Positions 8,991 through 18,904 of a stretch of DNA of 64,000 bases are shown one piece after another. How positions within the stretch are numbered: the stretch's first letter is position 1; every line of letters begins with the position of its first letter. The DNA lies in assembly GCA_933207985.1 (NCBI GenBank), contig OW240912.1, positions 203,979,866-204,043,865 on the forward strand, given 5' to 3'. A program made the position numbers and the translations under genes. This DNA is from Pelobates cultripes. Its lineage: Eukaryota; Chordata; Amphibia; Anura; Pelobatidae. A model generated the notes under the pieces. The model saw nothing but the letters and a program-made list of their open reading frames with translations, was not told the origin of the DNA and ran no database searches.

Positions 8991-11141
8991 TCTTGCAGTC
9001 CAAATATATTGAAACAATTGTGAGAATTTTTTGTTTCTTTCCTATCATGACTTGCATCTCTCTGTAGCTGCAAGTACATCTTAGGTCATATGATCTCTCA
9101 AGTGCATGGAATCTGTTGGTTTCCAGGTACGATTTGCACTTCCATTAAAGCTGACACACATGGGCACCCTATCTCCCACACCCATGTGTCACTATGATCA
9201 CTGTTCCAATACAGCAAACTGGAGTATCAAGCTGCAAGACCAGATAAGATACCAGAGAAAAAAAGAGGAAGGAAGAGTTCATCTTTGAGCATTCTGACAA
9301 GTTAGAGACGCTGGATCAGAATTTCTCAGACAAGACATCTTGCTAGACAAGGAGTGCTGCATAGGGTACAAAATATTTAAAATGAAGTTCCGTCTATCTT
9401 ATCTCATGATTTTGTAGAACACTAGATTCCTGTGTAATTTTGGAGGTAAGATGATGAGAGAAATAATATTCTATTAGGTTACTAAAGATGAAAATTCATG
9501 CTGCAAAGGAATATATTCCACACTCTCACACTGCCAATAAAGTGTCATAATAAGGGTTAGAGCATATTTGTCAAAAATACTTTACTTAACAATAATCATG
9601 AATCTTGGGGTACGTTGCTGTTTCTATTTACTATCTAGTAACTTGTCAGACTATATCTTGCTACACCACTTAAGATGGACATTTGTCTTCCTTGTGTCCT
9701 ATAATAACCTGTTTGGTTGGTATCTGACTAGCGATTGTAGTTTTTTTACTTTAACAGAATGTTATATTATAGTTACATTATTATTCTGACCTTGTTGTGC
9801 TTAAATCTCAGGAAGAATGATTATTGCTGCTGTTCTTTCTGTTCCATACAATGTTTAGCCTTGGCTTCTACCTTGGAGAGCAGCTAGGGATCAATTTATA
9901 GGCAAGTTAAACTCAACTTATCTGTGCAGGTAACATACAGAATGTGATTTCCATGGTAAATATTCCTACACCGTGCTAGGAGTACATCTCAATGCAATGA
10001 ACTTCACAGCACGAAGAGATACCCTAGGAGGAATCATTAGTTGCATTCACTATACCGAATACAATCATTCCTTGTTGACTTATACTAGTTACAAGGTGGT
10101 GCTATGCTGCCTCATATAACACTTTAAAGATGGTCTATACCATATTTCAAAGGTAAGAGACAGCATATCGTTATTTCTGACCGATCAGCTGAATTCCATT
10201 TGTTAAACAAAAATTCTAATATTTATAGATAACCTAGACTTCCAGCCAGCATAGAGCATTCATGTAAGCAGAATGGAGTGAACAGTGCACACACTGTAAG
10301 GGGAAATACTTTAACCATGGTGCTCCAGATGGGAAGGGACAGTTTCCCAAATATTCAATGGAATAAAAGTCCAAAATGTGCACACGGGGTAATTTCTTCT
10401 GGAAGGCAATCTTTATTTGGAATCAGGAAATAAAAACCTTTTTGACGCCTATATGAGTTTTTGTCAAGTCTAAGCATACTGCATTCAGCCACACCAAGCA
10501 GTTTAAACAGACACTTTCACTTTAAATAAGGGGGATTCTGACAAGTAATCGGTGATTCAATTACAGTTTCTGATTGGTTGTTTATTATATGTATTAATAG
10601 CATATGTGTTTCCTGTTCTATTGAAACCGGACTTACAAGGTCATTCACTAAACACTGGATTTTGTCTGGGTGGCCGGATTATGACCGTAATTGCAATTAT
10701 TTTATTTTCTAAAGCCAAATCAAGTCAGTATTAGGTCAGTCTGACCCAATCTGTAGCAATCAGCCGGACGCATTCTGCGTGTGGATTAAAATCAGTGCTT
10801 CCCCATCTGAAACCTATACAAAGTATAGGATTCAGAATATTTCTAAATTACCATTTTTCTCTAAAGAAAATGGATCCAAATATATCTGGCAGGATGTACA
10901 TTCGCAAGTATTAAGGCTAATAGCCTGTATTTGTGGAAGGGGTTACCAAGCTTAAATACCCAGCCGGCCCTCGTTAAGGTATAACAAGGTTATTTGTGAT
11001 TTTCCCAATAACTATTATACTGCATGCTGTCAATTCCTTCCCCTTTTGGGGAAGTTAGCAAGCACTTACCTTTTATAGCTTAGGTCGCTTATTACAGCAT
11101 CCGAGTCTATATGGTATTCACTAGTCCATTGCATATATCAA
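8991..11141. other. No gene recognised
   Basis: Unique-looking DNA with short chance ORFs. Nothing recognisable was found on either strand. Confidence 0.35.
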
Positions 11142-12038
11142 GTGTAACAGTTGACTGTGTGGTCAAAAAACAACACCAGTCAGTAGGTGGAGCGCTCAAA
11201 ACAAAGTAACTCACCCCCCCTTGGGCTTGTGAAATAACCTAGAGGTGGGGATGAGATAAAACAGAATAGAATAGTATAATACGTTTTCATTAAATGAGAT
11301 TATAATAGAAATATATGGACTGACTCACATAGTATTGAGCCTCAACAGGACAGGCTCAGATCACTTGGGCAGGCGTGTTTAGGATAACAAGAAACCTAAA
11401 GGTGATGATTGCTGTACTTTTCCTTTAAGGAGACAGAAAACCAAAATATGGTGCAATACGTAGGTGAATTCCAAAAGGGGCAGTGAGATAAATAGAACTG
11501 CTCACCTTATTCAGAGCCTAAACCCTGGCTCTGCTTATGATAGCTTTTGTGTCACTAAGGGGACACAGAACCCTGTTTGCAGATATCAGGAACACTGGAT
11601 GCTCACGTCCACAGGAAGAGATATCGTAAAATAAAATTTATTTAGAGTAAAAATAAAACAGTATAAAAACAAAAACAATAATAAAATAATATAAGTAGAT
11701 CTTCAATCGTGTTGACGGTCCGAGACGTGTTTCGCCGGTCGGCTTCCTCAATCAGTATGAGCTCCGGTGTTCCCGCTCTCCTTTTGTATCTTCAGTGGAA
11801 GTCTGATTGGTTTCTCAGTTGATTCAGATTGATTGCGGCTGTGTTCTGCTTTCATCATTTACGTTTTCGTCATATGACGTTAGCGTCCCATTAAAACTTA
11901 TTATACTATTCTATTCTGTTTTATCTCATCCCCACCTCTAGGTTATTTATCAAGCCCAAGGGGGGGTGAGTTACTCTGTTTTGAGCGCTCCACCTACTGA
12001 CTGGTGTTTGTTTTTGACCACACAGTCAACTATTACAC
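11142..12038. repeat. Inverted terminal block upstream of the Penelope-like element
   Basis: Arms at 11142-11281 and 11899-12038 (about 140 bp each) are inverted copies of each other, including ggtggagcgctc / gagcgctccacc and aacctagaggtgggg / ccccacctctaggtt. They enclose about 617 bp carrying a hammerhead-like motif. Penelope-like elements often have complex termini with direct or inverted partial copies, and the ORF starts about 165 bp downstream. I therefore treat this as the element's 5' terminal region. An unrelated foldback element is the alternative. Confidence 0.6.
11724..11755 (-). ncRNA. Degenerate hammerhead-ribozyme-like motif
   Basis: On the minus strand the order is a TGAGGA box, a short stem (gcc-gacc-ggc), GAAA, and a tiny stem-loop ending in cacGTC. 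This is the layout of a type I hammerhead with the very short stem III known from Penelope-like elements (CUGANGA, stem II, GAAA, stem III, UH). Departures are U for C at the first core position and an unpaired A before stem II, so activity is doubtful. It sits inside the inverted terminal block. Confidence 0.35.
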
Positions 12039-12201
12039 TCTATATATTTGTGTCAAGCTGTGAGAGAATTGCACACTGGTGGTAGCAGCACAATTTTGTC
12101 CACTGATACATTAATTTTAAGCACCTGAAAACACAATACTACTTTTGCTATCTCTATACTGTTTTCTCTCATTTTTTGTGTAGGCTGCTAATATCTATAA
12201 T

Positions 12202-13590
12202 ATGACACTGTTTGAAAACAGAAACAAATGTGGTAAAAACATTGATGTTTTGTTTGCTAATGAAGCAATAAACTCCAGTGAGGAAAATCAAGGTTTAAAA
12301 TTTCAACTAAATGATTGTCAATTTGCTTTAGAAAAGGTGTTAAGTAGGGAAATAAAGATCAAGTGGGAGATAGCCACATTAGAGAAATATATCAAAGAGA
12401 AAATCACCCCTAGAGGACTTAAGTTCTCCAAAAACCCATCTTTTGACCAAGAGGAGGAAGACTTAATTAATGAATGAATGGAGTTACTGGAAAGTTTCTC
12501 CTTCAGTCTAATGGAGTTCATCGTAGAGAGACGAAAATACACCTTAATGAAACTAGATGTAGAAATAAATAGACTACAGAATATTCTAATTTCAAACACT
12601 TCTTCAGAAGAATATGAACAGACAACTAGAGAGATACAAACTAATTAAGAAAAATTAGAAAATAAAGTAATTGAAATAAAGAAAATAAAATATCAAAGAG
12701 ACCCTACGAATTACTCTAGAAAACAAGTGAGGTCTCACAACAAAAACCATGTGCCCCGCCAATATACACAAAGGAGTAACTATAGGACAAAAGATAGCTA
12801 TAAGACCCCAAATAGGCATATGAAACACCAAAGAATAGATACCCTAAAACCTACATATCATACTCCACAAAAAAGAACAAGGGAATATAGAACAACAGAC
12901 CGGAAACCCTCTCCACCAAAACCATATAGACAACCTAGAGAATACCAACCCTCTTATGCACAAATGGTTAAAAGTCACAAATCCCCAGAAAGGCTAATTA
13001 AAGAAAATAAACACACACACAGAGATAGACAGAGAAAAGATTCAACTATTGAATACAATAGGGGTACCCAAATACCTAAGAAATATGTCCCAAGAAATGA
13101 ATCCCCCACACACCTTTCATCCAATAGATCTAACTATCTGGAAAGACCATCACGAGGAGAGGATTTTCAAACATCCTATATGAGGGACAGACACAAAGAG
13201 AACATATTCCCCCTGAAATCCCCAGGAAAGAGACAAAGGAGTCCAGAAGATGGGGGAATAGAGGAGGAACTCACACAGAAAAGAAAGGAAATACAGACAT
13301 TGACACTAACCAAGAATGATGGGATATTCAACCTGACACATAGGACTTTAACACAACCCCAACATTCACTGCTAGAAAAGGGACTTAAATTTGCACCCTC
13401 AAAGGGTATTGACAAGTTCAATATGTTTATCGATCTAAATCGATTCAAAAGGAAGTTATGTCTCAGGAAGTTCTTTGCGAAACACCCCGAGCAATCTAAT
13501 ATAAACTGTGTAGAACAGTCAGACTTCATTCACACAGATCTAAAAGAAAAATCCAAATTTTCCCCAAATGTTGCATCTCAGATTAGATGA
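12202..13590 (+). pseudogene. Penelope-like element, N-terminal region of the polyprotein
   Basis: This is the N-terminal part of a Penelope-like retroelement protein. One frame runs across it with two in-frame stops, near 12477 and 12646. The first part is charged and helix-prone (coiled-coil-like, about 150 residues, including TLEKYIKEK and TPRGLKF). The middle is very basic and rich in Arg, Lys, Tyr and Pro, suggesting nucleic-acid binding. The C-terminal part reads IFNLTHRTLT, LLEKGLKFAP and FKRKLCLRKFF, the blocks that precede the reverse transcriptase in these elements. A frameshift near 13580 separates it from the next segment. It is non-functional but has decayed less than the Ngaro-like copies. 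Confidence 0.75.
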
Positions 13591-14268
13591 TAACATTTGA
13601 AAGAATGGTTATGCATGACATAACTAAAATCAAGGGATTAAATAGATATGAGTACAATTTAAACTCGAAAGAAAGAACAGCCCTAAAACAGTTTAAAAGC
13701 GACAATACACTTGTTATTAAACCAGCAGACAAGGGCGGAGGGATAGTCCTTTTAGAGTACACAAACTACGTTAAGGAAGCCAATAGAATTCTGGGTGACA
13801 CGAACACATATAAAACTCTCAATATAGATTCCACTAGTGACATCAAAGCCAGCTACAGTGAACTGATAGAGAAAGGGAAAGTGAAGAACATACTAAACAA
13901 AAAGGAATATGAATTCCTAAATATATCACACCCCAAAATACCTGTGTTTTATTAACTCCCAAAGGTACATAAGGACACAAAAAATCCAACGGGAGGCCCA
14001 TAATATTAGGGATTGGGTCTATATCGAGCCAACTGTCTTCAACTGTATATAGACAGAAATTTACAAAATATCGTCCAGCAATGCCCCAATTATCTTAAGG
14101 ACACCATTAGTATCCTACAAGTTCTTACAAACATTAAATGGGAAGAGAACTTCTATTTGGTGATGTCAGATGTAACCTCTCTTTACACCGTAATTTCACA
14201 TGATAGAGGTTGCTTGGCAACTAGAGAATTTTTAGAGGGCTCCCAGAAGTTTCATCCTGACCAAATAG
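13587..14268 (+). pseudogene. Penelope-like reverse transcriptase, N-terminal half
   Basis: This is the fingers and first palm region of a Penelope-like reverse transcriptase, related to telomerase. Visible blocks are LVIKPADKGGGIVLL near 13710, VFYxLPKVHKD near 13945-13975 (one stop), RPxY near 13995, and MSDVTSLYTVI near 14163, which holds the first catalytic Asp. There is a stop at about 13953 and a frame slip around 13990-14010. At 14269 the gene is broken by an 886-bp insertion and continues at 15155, where the target sequence is repeated. Confidence 0.8.
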
Positions 14269-15169
14269 AGAACACTGGAGAATAGTGTACCTATCCACTG
14301 GGAAAGGGGGGGGGGGGGTAATAGTATGTGCCTAGACTACATAATAAATGATTAGAGTATTGGAATTTTCTGTCTATTTATATTTCTTATATCTGGGAAT
14401 TCTGTCCGGACCAGTTACAGACAGTCACTCTAGCTGATCACCGAATCTATATCGGCTCAATACTATTCCTATGGACACTTTTTCCGCTTATACTCGCTTT
14501 TAGGGTTTTTAGCACGCTATTTAGATCTTCTTCCACTAAGAATTTTAGTCTATTGGAAGTACTGCAGTACTCTTAATCATACCTGACTCTGCCACATTGC
14601 ATGGTCGTATGTTTCTATATTTTGTTTATACTGATACCATACATCTTTCATTTCATTTACCCGTCTTTACATTGGTAGGTCTTATTCCTACATATGTCTA
14701 ACTGGGTCTCTTCTACACTTTATCACCCTCCCAGTATCGTGGCCATTTGGCATTAGGTCTTCCCTGTGTGGCACAGACGTGTGCTATAGCTTATTAGTTC
14801 TATTATATTTCAAGATATTTTAGACTACTTCAGTTTATCACATTATATACTCTTTTCTCTTTATTTTGGGTCTTATTTTTAATGTTACTTTTTTTAATTT
14901 TATCTAGCCTTGGGTTAGTATCTACTGTATAGATACATATTGTTGCTACTTTATAATAAAACTTTTTTGTTTTTTCTAACCTTTTGGTTTTTTTACTGTG
15001 CTCTAATCATTTATTATGTAGTCTAGGCACATACTATTACCCCCCCCTTTCCCAGTGGATAGGTACATTATTCTCCAGTGTTCTCAGTTTTACGAGGGGT
15101 TACCCCCCTGTATTTAGTGTACTTTTGTTTGGCTGTATTTAATTAGTGTTCTTTATCCTGACCAAATAG
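14254..15169. mobile_element. 886-bp insertion with ~85-bp inverted repeats and 15-bp TSD
   Basis: The 15-bp sequence atcctgaccaaatag lies at 14254-14268 and again at 15155-15169, inside the broken Penelope-like gene, so 14269-15154 is an insertion. Its left 89 bp (14269-14357, starting agaacactgg) reappear inverted at 15001-15084 with few changes and a shorter G/C run. An extra 70 bp (15085-15154) follow and end in agtgttcttt, so the outermost 8 bp are also inverted. The interior is AT-rich with no coding capacity. A 15-bp duplication is unusual for DNA transposons with long inverted repeats; the class is unknown to me. Confidence 0.65.
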
Positions 15170-15915
15170 ACTTCATTATTGAAGGAATAGATTGTATACT
15201 CCGAAACAATTATTTTTGGTTTGGTGACAATTTTTACCTCCAAGTATGTGGCACTGTGATGGGCACGAGGTTTGCCCCCAGTTATGCTAATCTCTTTATG
15301 TCCCATTGGGAACAATAGTTCATCTATAGAGACAGCAGATGGGAGGCAAACCTCGTGACCTATCGCAGGTACATTGATGATCTGTTCTTCATTTGGAGAG
15401 GCGACAAGGAATCCCTCCTAACTTTTCTATCCCACCTTGAGTCTAACGATTGGGGAATCAAGCTCACTACTCACTTTAGCAAATCCCAGGTCAATTTCCT
15501 AGACCTAAATATATATGTAGAAGATGGAATACTGAAGTTGAATACGTTTTTAAAAAAAGTAGATGTAAACAGTTACATACAAGAGAACAGTTGCCATTTT
15601 TCACCTTGGCTCCTTAATGCTCCTAAGGCACAATTACTTAGGATCAAACATAACTGCACAGATGACCAGATGTTCCATAATCAAGCATCTACAATCATAC
15701 AGAATTTTAGAGAGAAAGGGTATGAGGATAGACTACTGAACGAAGCATATGAACAAGTTAAGTTAAAAGATAGATCCTTGTTGTTAGAATATAAGGAGAA
15801 AAACAAAAGCACAAATAGGAACGAGCCAGTATTTATATGTGATTTTAATTGTAAAAGTAAGCAAGTTAGAAGAATCCTAAATAGATACTGGCCCATTCTT
15901 AAAAATGACAATACA
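15155..15915 (+). pseudogene. Penelope-like reverse transcriptase, C-terminal half
   Basis: This resumes the broken gene. It first gives FIIEGIDCIL, then GTVMGTRFAPSYANLF near 15250-15300, YRRYIDDLFFIW near 15361-15396 (catalytic Asp pair), FLDLNIYV near 15497, and a thumb region to about 15910 (RRILNRYWPIL). From 15355 it is one open frame. It ends where a Tx1/L1 LINE inserted at about 15917; the remaining part resumes after 17690. The palm-to-thumb order and the FLDLNI block are specific to Penelope-like elements rather than LINEs. Confidence 0.8.
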
Positions 15916-17701
15916 CACACGAATACAAGATCACAGCCTTCACAGACGACCTCCTCTTTACCATTTCAAACCCGATCTCAACAATACCTTCAATCTTAAC
16001 AGAAATGGAGACATACAGTAAAGTCTCCAACTTCCAAGCCAACCTAACCAAATGCGACCTTTTACCAATCTACACAACAAAAACTCTTGAAACACAACTA
16101 CAAAACAGATTTAACTTCACATGGGCATCCTAGTCCATCAAATACTTAGGAATACATATCCCAACCAGACTGGACTCCATCTATTATTTAAACTTCCCCC
16201 CATTGATATCAACCATCACCAAAGACCTTCAAACTTGGCATAAACCCTGCTTTGCTTGGCTCCGCAGGATTAATATAATAAAAATGAACCTCCTCCCCCG
16301 CATACTATATCTCCTCCAGACACTCCCCGTCACGATCCCAACACAATCATATCCACTTTAGTAAAGTTCATATGGGCCAATACACCTTCTCGTTTAGCTC
16401 AAGCAACACTAATCAAAAGCAAGGAGCAAGGGGGATTCCACTTTATTACAACCCAGAAATTATTACCTAGGAGAGAAAGACCGTTAACAAGATTTGAACA
16501 TCTTTGTACCTCTCATCCACTTACGAAAAAGATTCTATCTACTATGTACACAGTAATTAGGGAAATACAAGAACAGAACCTACCAAGATATATGTTAAAA
16601 TGGGCAGACAAACTAACAACAAGCTTCACACAACAACGGCGCACTATTCTCATAACCACACATAAATCAACCACTTAATTGACAGCACAGGAGAGTAACT
16701 TTAAACGTATAGCCGCTGGCACTTCTCGCCAGCTAAAATCCATAAAATACATAATACGACCTCGGACCTCTGCTGGAGATGCAATCAGACGGAAGCACAC
16801 CATGCACATATCTGGTGGCAATGCCCGATAATATCCACATTTTGGAACAGAATACATACTATTATACAAACAATTTTCCATAACAAATTCCCTAGTGCAC
16901 CCAACCACTATATCTTCCTTCTAGCTCCACAGGGACTCACAAAAACCGAAGTAGCCCTCTTCAACCATTTAGCCATGGCAGCCTCTAAATTAATACCTAA
17001 ATATTGGAAACAACAAAAAAAAACCTCAGTTAGGGAATGGATTTTAAGCGTGGAGGACATCAAGCAGATGGAGGAACTAACACATGCCAAATTTGGGAAT
17101 TATGGGAAATTTACCAAGACTTGGGAACCGTGGAACAATTTTACTACACCTAAGTTACACACAACAACCTGACTTAAGACCCAACTGAATTCACAATCAA
17201 ACTATCTAGCCAGACAAGCCCTCTTTCCTCTGGATGGATGGTAGGATCGCAAGATCCAAAGCCTAAAACCGATATCCCTAGCATACATCCATATATCTAA
17301 ACCAACCGGAAGTTTACCGTAACCTCAGTTTATAATATCTATCAAAAACAAGGTCCTGGTACTTTAACCAGATGATGCAACGATTCGCCATTAAATTGTT
17401 TTGTTTGTTTAAGCTAATCATCACACAACTGTATCATATGGTATCACATCTATTCTAATCAACTATGTACAATTACGATAACTTTGGAAGCAATGTCGTT
17501 ACCTATTATTAGTACTTTTAAGATAACCTTATTCTGTAATTTGTTGTAACTTTTCACCAAGATGTACCATTGCATTTGTTTAATGTATTTCAAGCTTTAC
17601 CTAAGCATTCATACTATATTCTCGCGTTACTAATGTTGTACTTACAATTGTAAAAACCAATAAAAATCTTAAATTAAAAAAAAAAAAATAAGACGATACA
17701 C
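15901..17701 (+). mobile_element. 5'-truncated Tx1/L1-type LINE with target-site duplication
   Basis: A LINE inserted into the Penelope-like gene. It begins at the reverse transcriptase active site (AFTDDLLF near 15935, the usual FADD changed to FTDD) and ends in a 13-base A run near 17676-17688 after AATAAA-like signals. The flanks aaaaatgacaatacac (15901-15916) and aataagacgatacac (about 17686-17701) look like diverged target-site duplications. The 5' truncation and A tail are standard products of target-primed reverse transcription. The host gene reads on across the two flanks, confirming the nesting order. Confidence 0.8.
15920..17172 (+). pseudogene. Tx1/L1-type LINE ORF2, C-terminal fragment
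   Basis: This is the thumb and C-terminal domain of a LINE-1-like ORF2 protein. Blocks read across frames are IKYLGIHIP near 16138, KDLQTWHK near 16223, WLRRINIIKMNLLPRILYL near 16258, and the zinc-knuckle region CWRCNQTEAHHAHIWWQCP near 16775-16830. The final open part (16975-17172) gives LIPKYWKQQKK and ends EPWNNFTTPKLHTTT before a stop. Several stops and frameshifts are present. The endonuclease and most of the reverse transcriptase are absent because of 5' truncation. Confidence 0.8.
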
Positions 17702-18075
17702 TTAATTCCATACTCCTGGAAAAACCAACTGTGGTCTATAGAGGAGTCCCAAGTCTTAATAGAACTTTAGTACACAACCACATAAAAGTAAAAGAAAATA
17801 CACACTTCTTAAACGACACAAAAGGCTTCTTTGGCTGTGGAAATTGCAGAGCCTGTAGAAACACTCAAAATAAAAAAAGGCATGTTACATCTTTCCTACA
17901 TCCAAAGAATTCAAAACAGAATTTTAAAATTAATGAATTGATCACATGTTACTCAAAGAAAGTAGTGTATATCATTGTGTGCCCATGTGGTCTTGTTTAC
18001 TATTCATCCTCTCCATGTGTGTATACAAGAACACGTCAGGAACATAAGAAATGGATTTGAGAAACAAAGTCTCCA
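17690..18075 (+). pseudogene. Penelope-like element, GIY-YIG-type endonuclease region
   Basis: This is the C-terminal part of the Penelope-like protein, with the endonuclease that nicks target DNA. After a linker (EKPTVVYRGVPSLNRTL) there is a Cys-rich block, GCGNCRACRN near 17835, then ITCYSKKVVYIIVCPCGLVYY near 17939-18004. The last part corresponds to the GIY-YIG core, with the YIG half degraded to YYSS. It then slips frame into EHVRNIRNGFEK at about 18018-18075. Together with the upstream parts it shows an endonuclease-positive Penelope-like element. It is broken by the LINE insertion and by point decay. Confidence 0.75.
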
Positions 18076-18203
18076 TTTGAATGGTCTTCCTCACCTCACC
18101 ACGGCGGTTCAACCCCGGGCCGCCTCATCGTCAGAGCCATTTGAATGGTCTTCCTCACCTTACCACGGAGGTTCAACCCCAGGCCACCTCATAGTCAGAG
18201 CCG
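18076..18203. repeat. 64-bp tandem duplication
   Basis: Two adjacent 64-bp units (18076-18139 and 18140-18203) share gaatggtcttcctcacct, ggttcaacccc and gtcagagcc, with about six differences. The unit sits exactly where similarity to the Penelope-like protein stops, so it may belong to the 5' end of the next element. Confidence 0.75.
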
Positions 18204-18810
18204 CAATAGACTTAACTAGGAGTCATTAGAGCGGGACTCAACTGACACGGCCATCCGTTTTGTACCTTTTACGTCACCGAGAGGTCTACTCCCCTCCACT
18301 ACAACGTGGTTCATTCTGTTTCCCACCCATAGATAGCGCCTTTCAAATGCCGCTTGGCAATTAGCAGGGTCTCACCCTCCCCCGATTAGGTAATTGCTTC
18401 GCATTAGGATAGCAAGCCAGTTCCTATACTAGTTTATTTTGAGAAAGTTATTTCCCCTAAGTCATAGTATATTATTCTATTACACAGCTTGTCTCAGGCC
18501 TCTGACATTGGACATGATCTAGGTCTCCCAGACTCCCCACCTACGATGGGCACACTAGCCAGACCTACGTCCCCCGGCTACCCTGGGTTCACTTCGTTCT
18601 TGGACTATCCCAAAAATTTGAGCCGAGCTGCGTAGGAGAGGCAACCCTTTCTCAGCTATGGCCAGGAAGGCAGAGCTGTATCATTTATTGTCAGCTCAGC
18701 CAGTCACCCCAGGACCGAGTTCCTGTGCACACGGAAACATTGCTGAGAACTTAGCAGAAATGCATTCCATGATCTCGTCCTTGGTGACGTCCATGCACTT
18801 GGTCAACCAG
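18204..18810 (+). other. Possible LINE 5' leader and start of ORF1
   Basis: Beyond the tandem units is a GC-moderate stretch without long ORFs, then an ATG at 18658 opening MARKAELYHLL with a helix-prone continuation (NIAENLAEMHSMISSLV). This is typical in style for a Tx1/L1 ORF1 N-terminus. The frame is cut at 18810 by the CR1 insertion after about 51 codons. I cannot identify a clear continuation on the far side of the CR1. The family call is inference from position and composition. Confidence 0.3.
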
Positions 18811-18904
18811 AGAAACATAGAAACATAGAATGTGACGGCAGATAAGAACCATTCGGCCCATCTAGTCTGCCCAATTTTCTAAATACTTTCATTACTCCCT
18901 AGTC

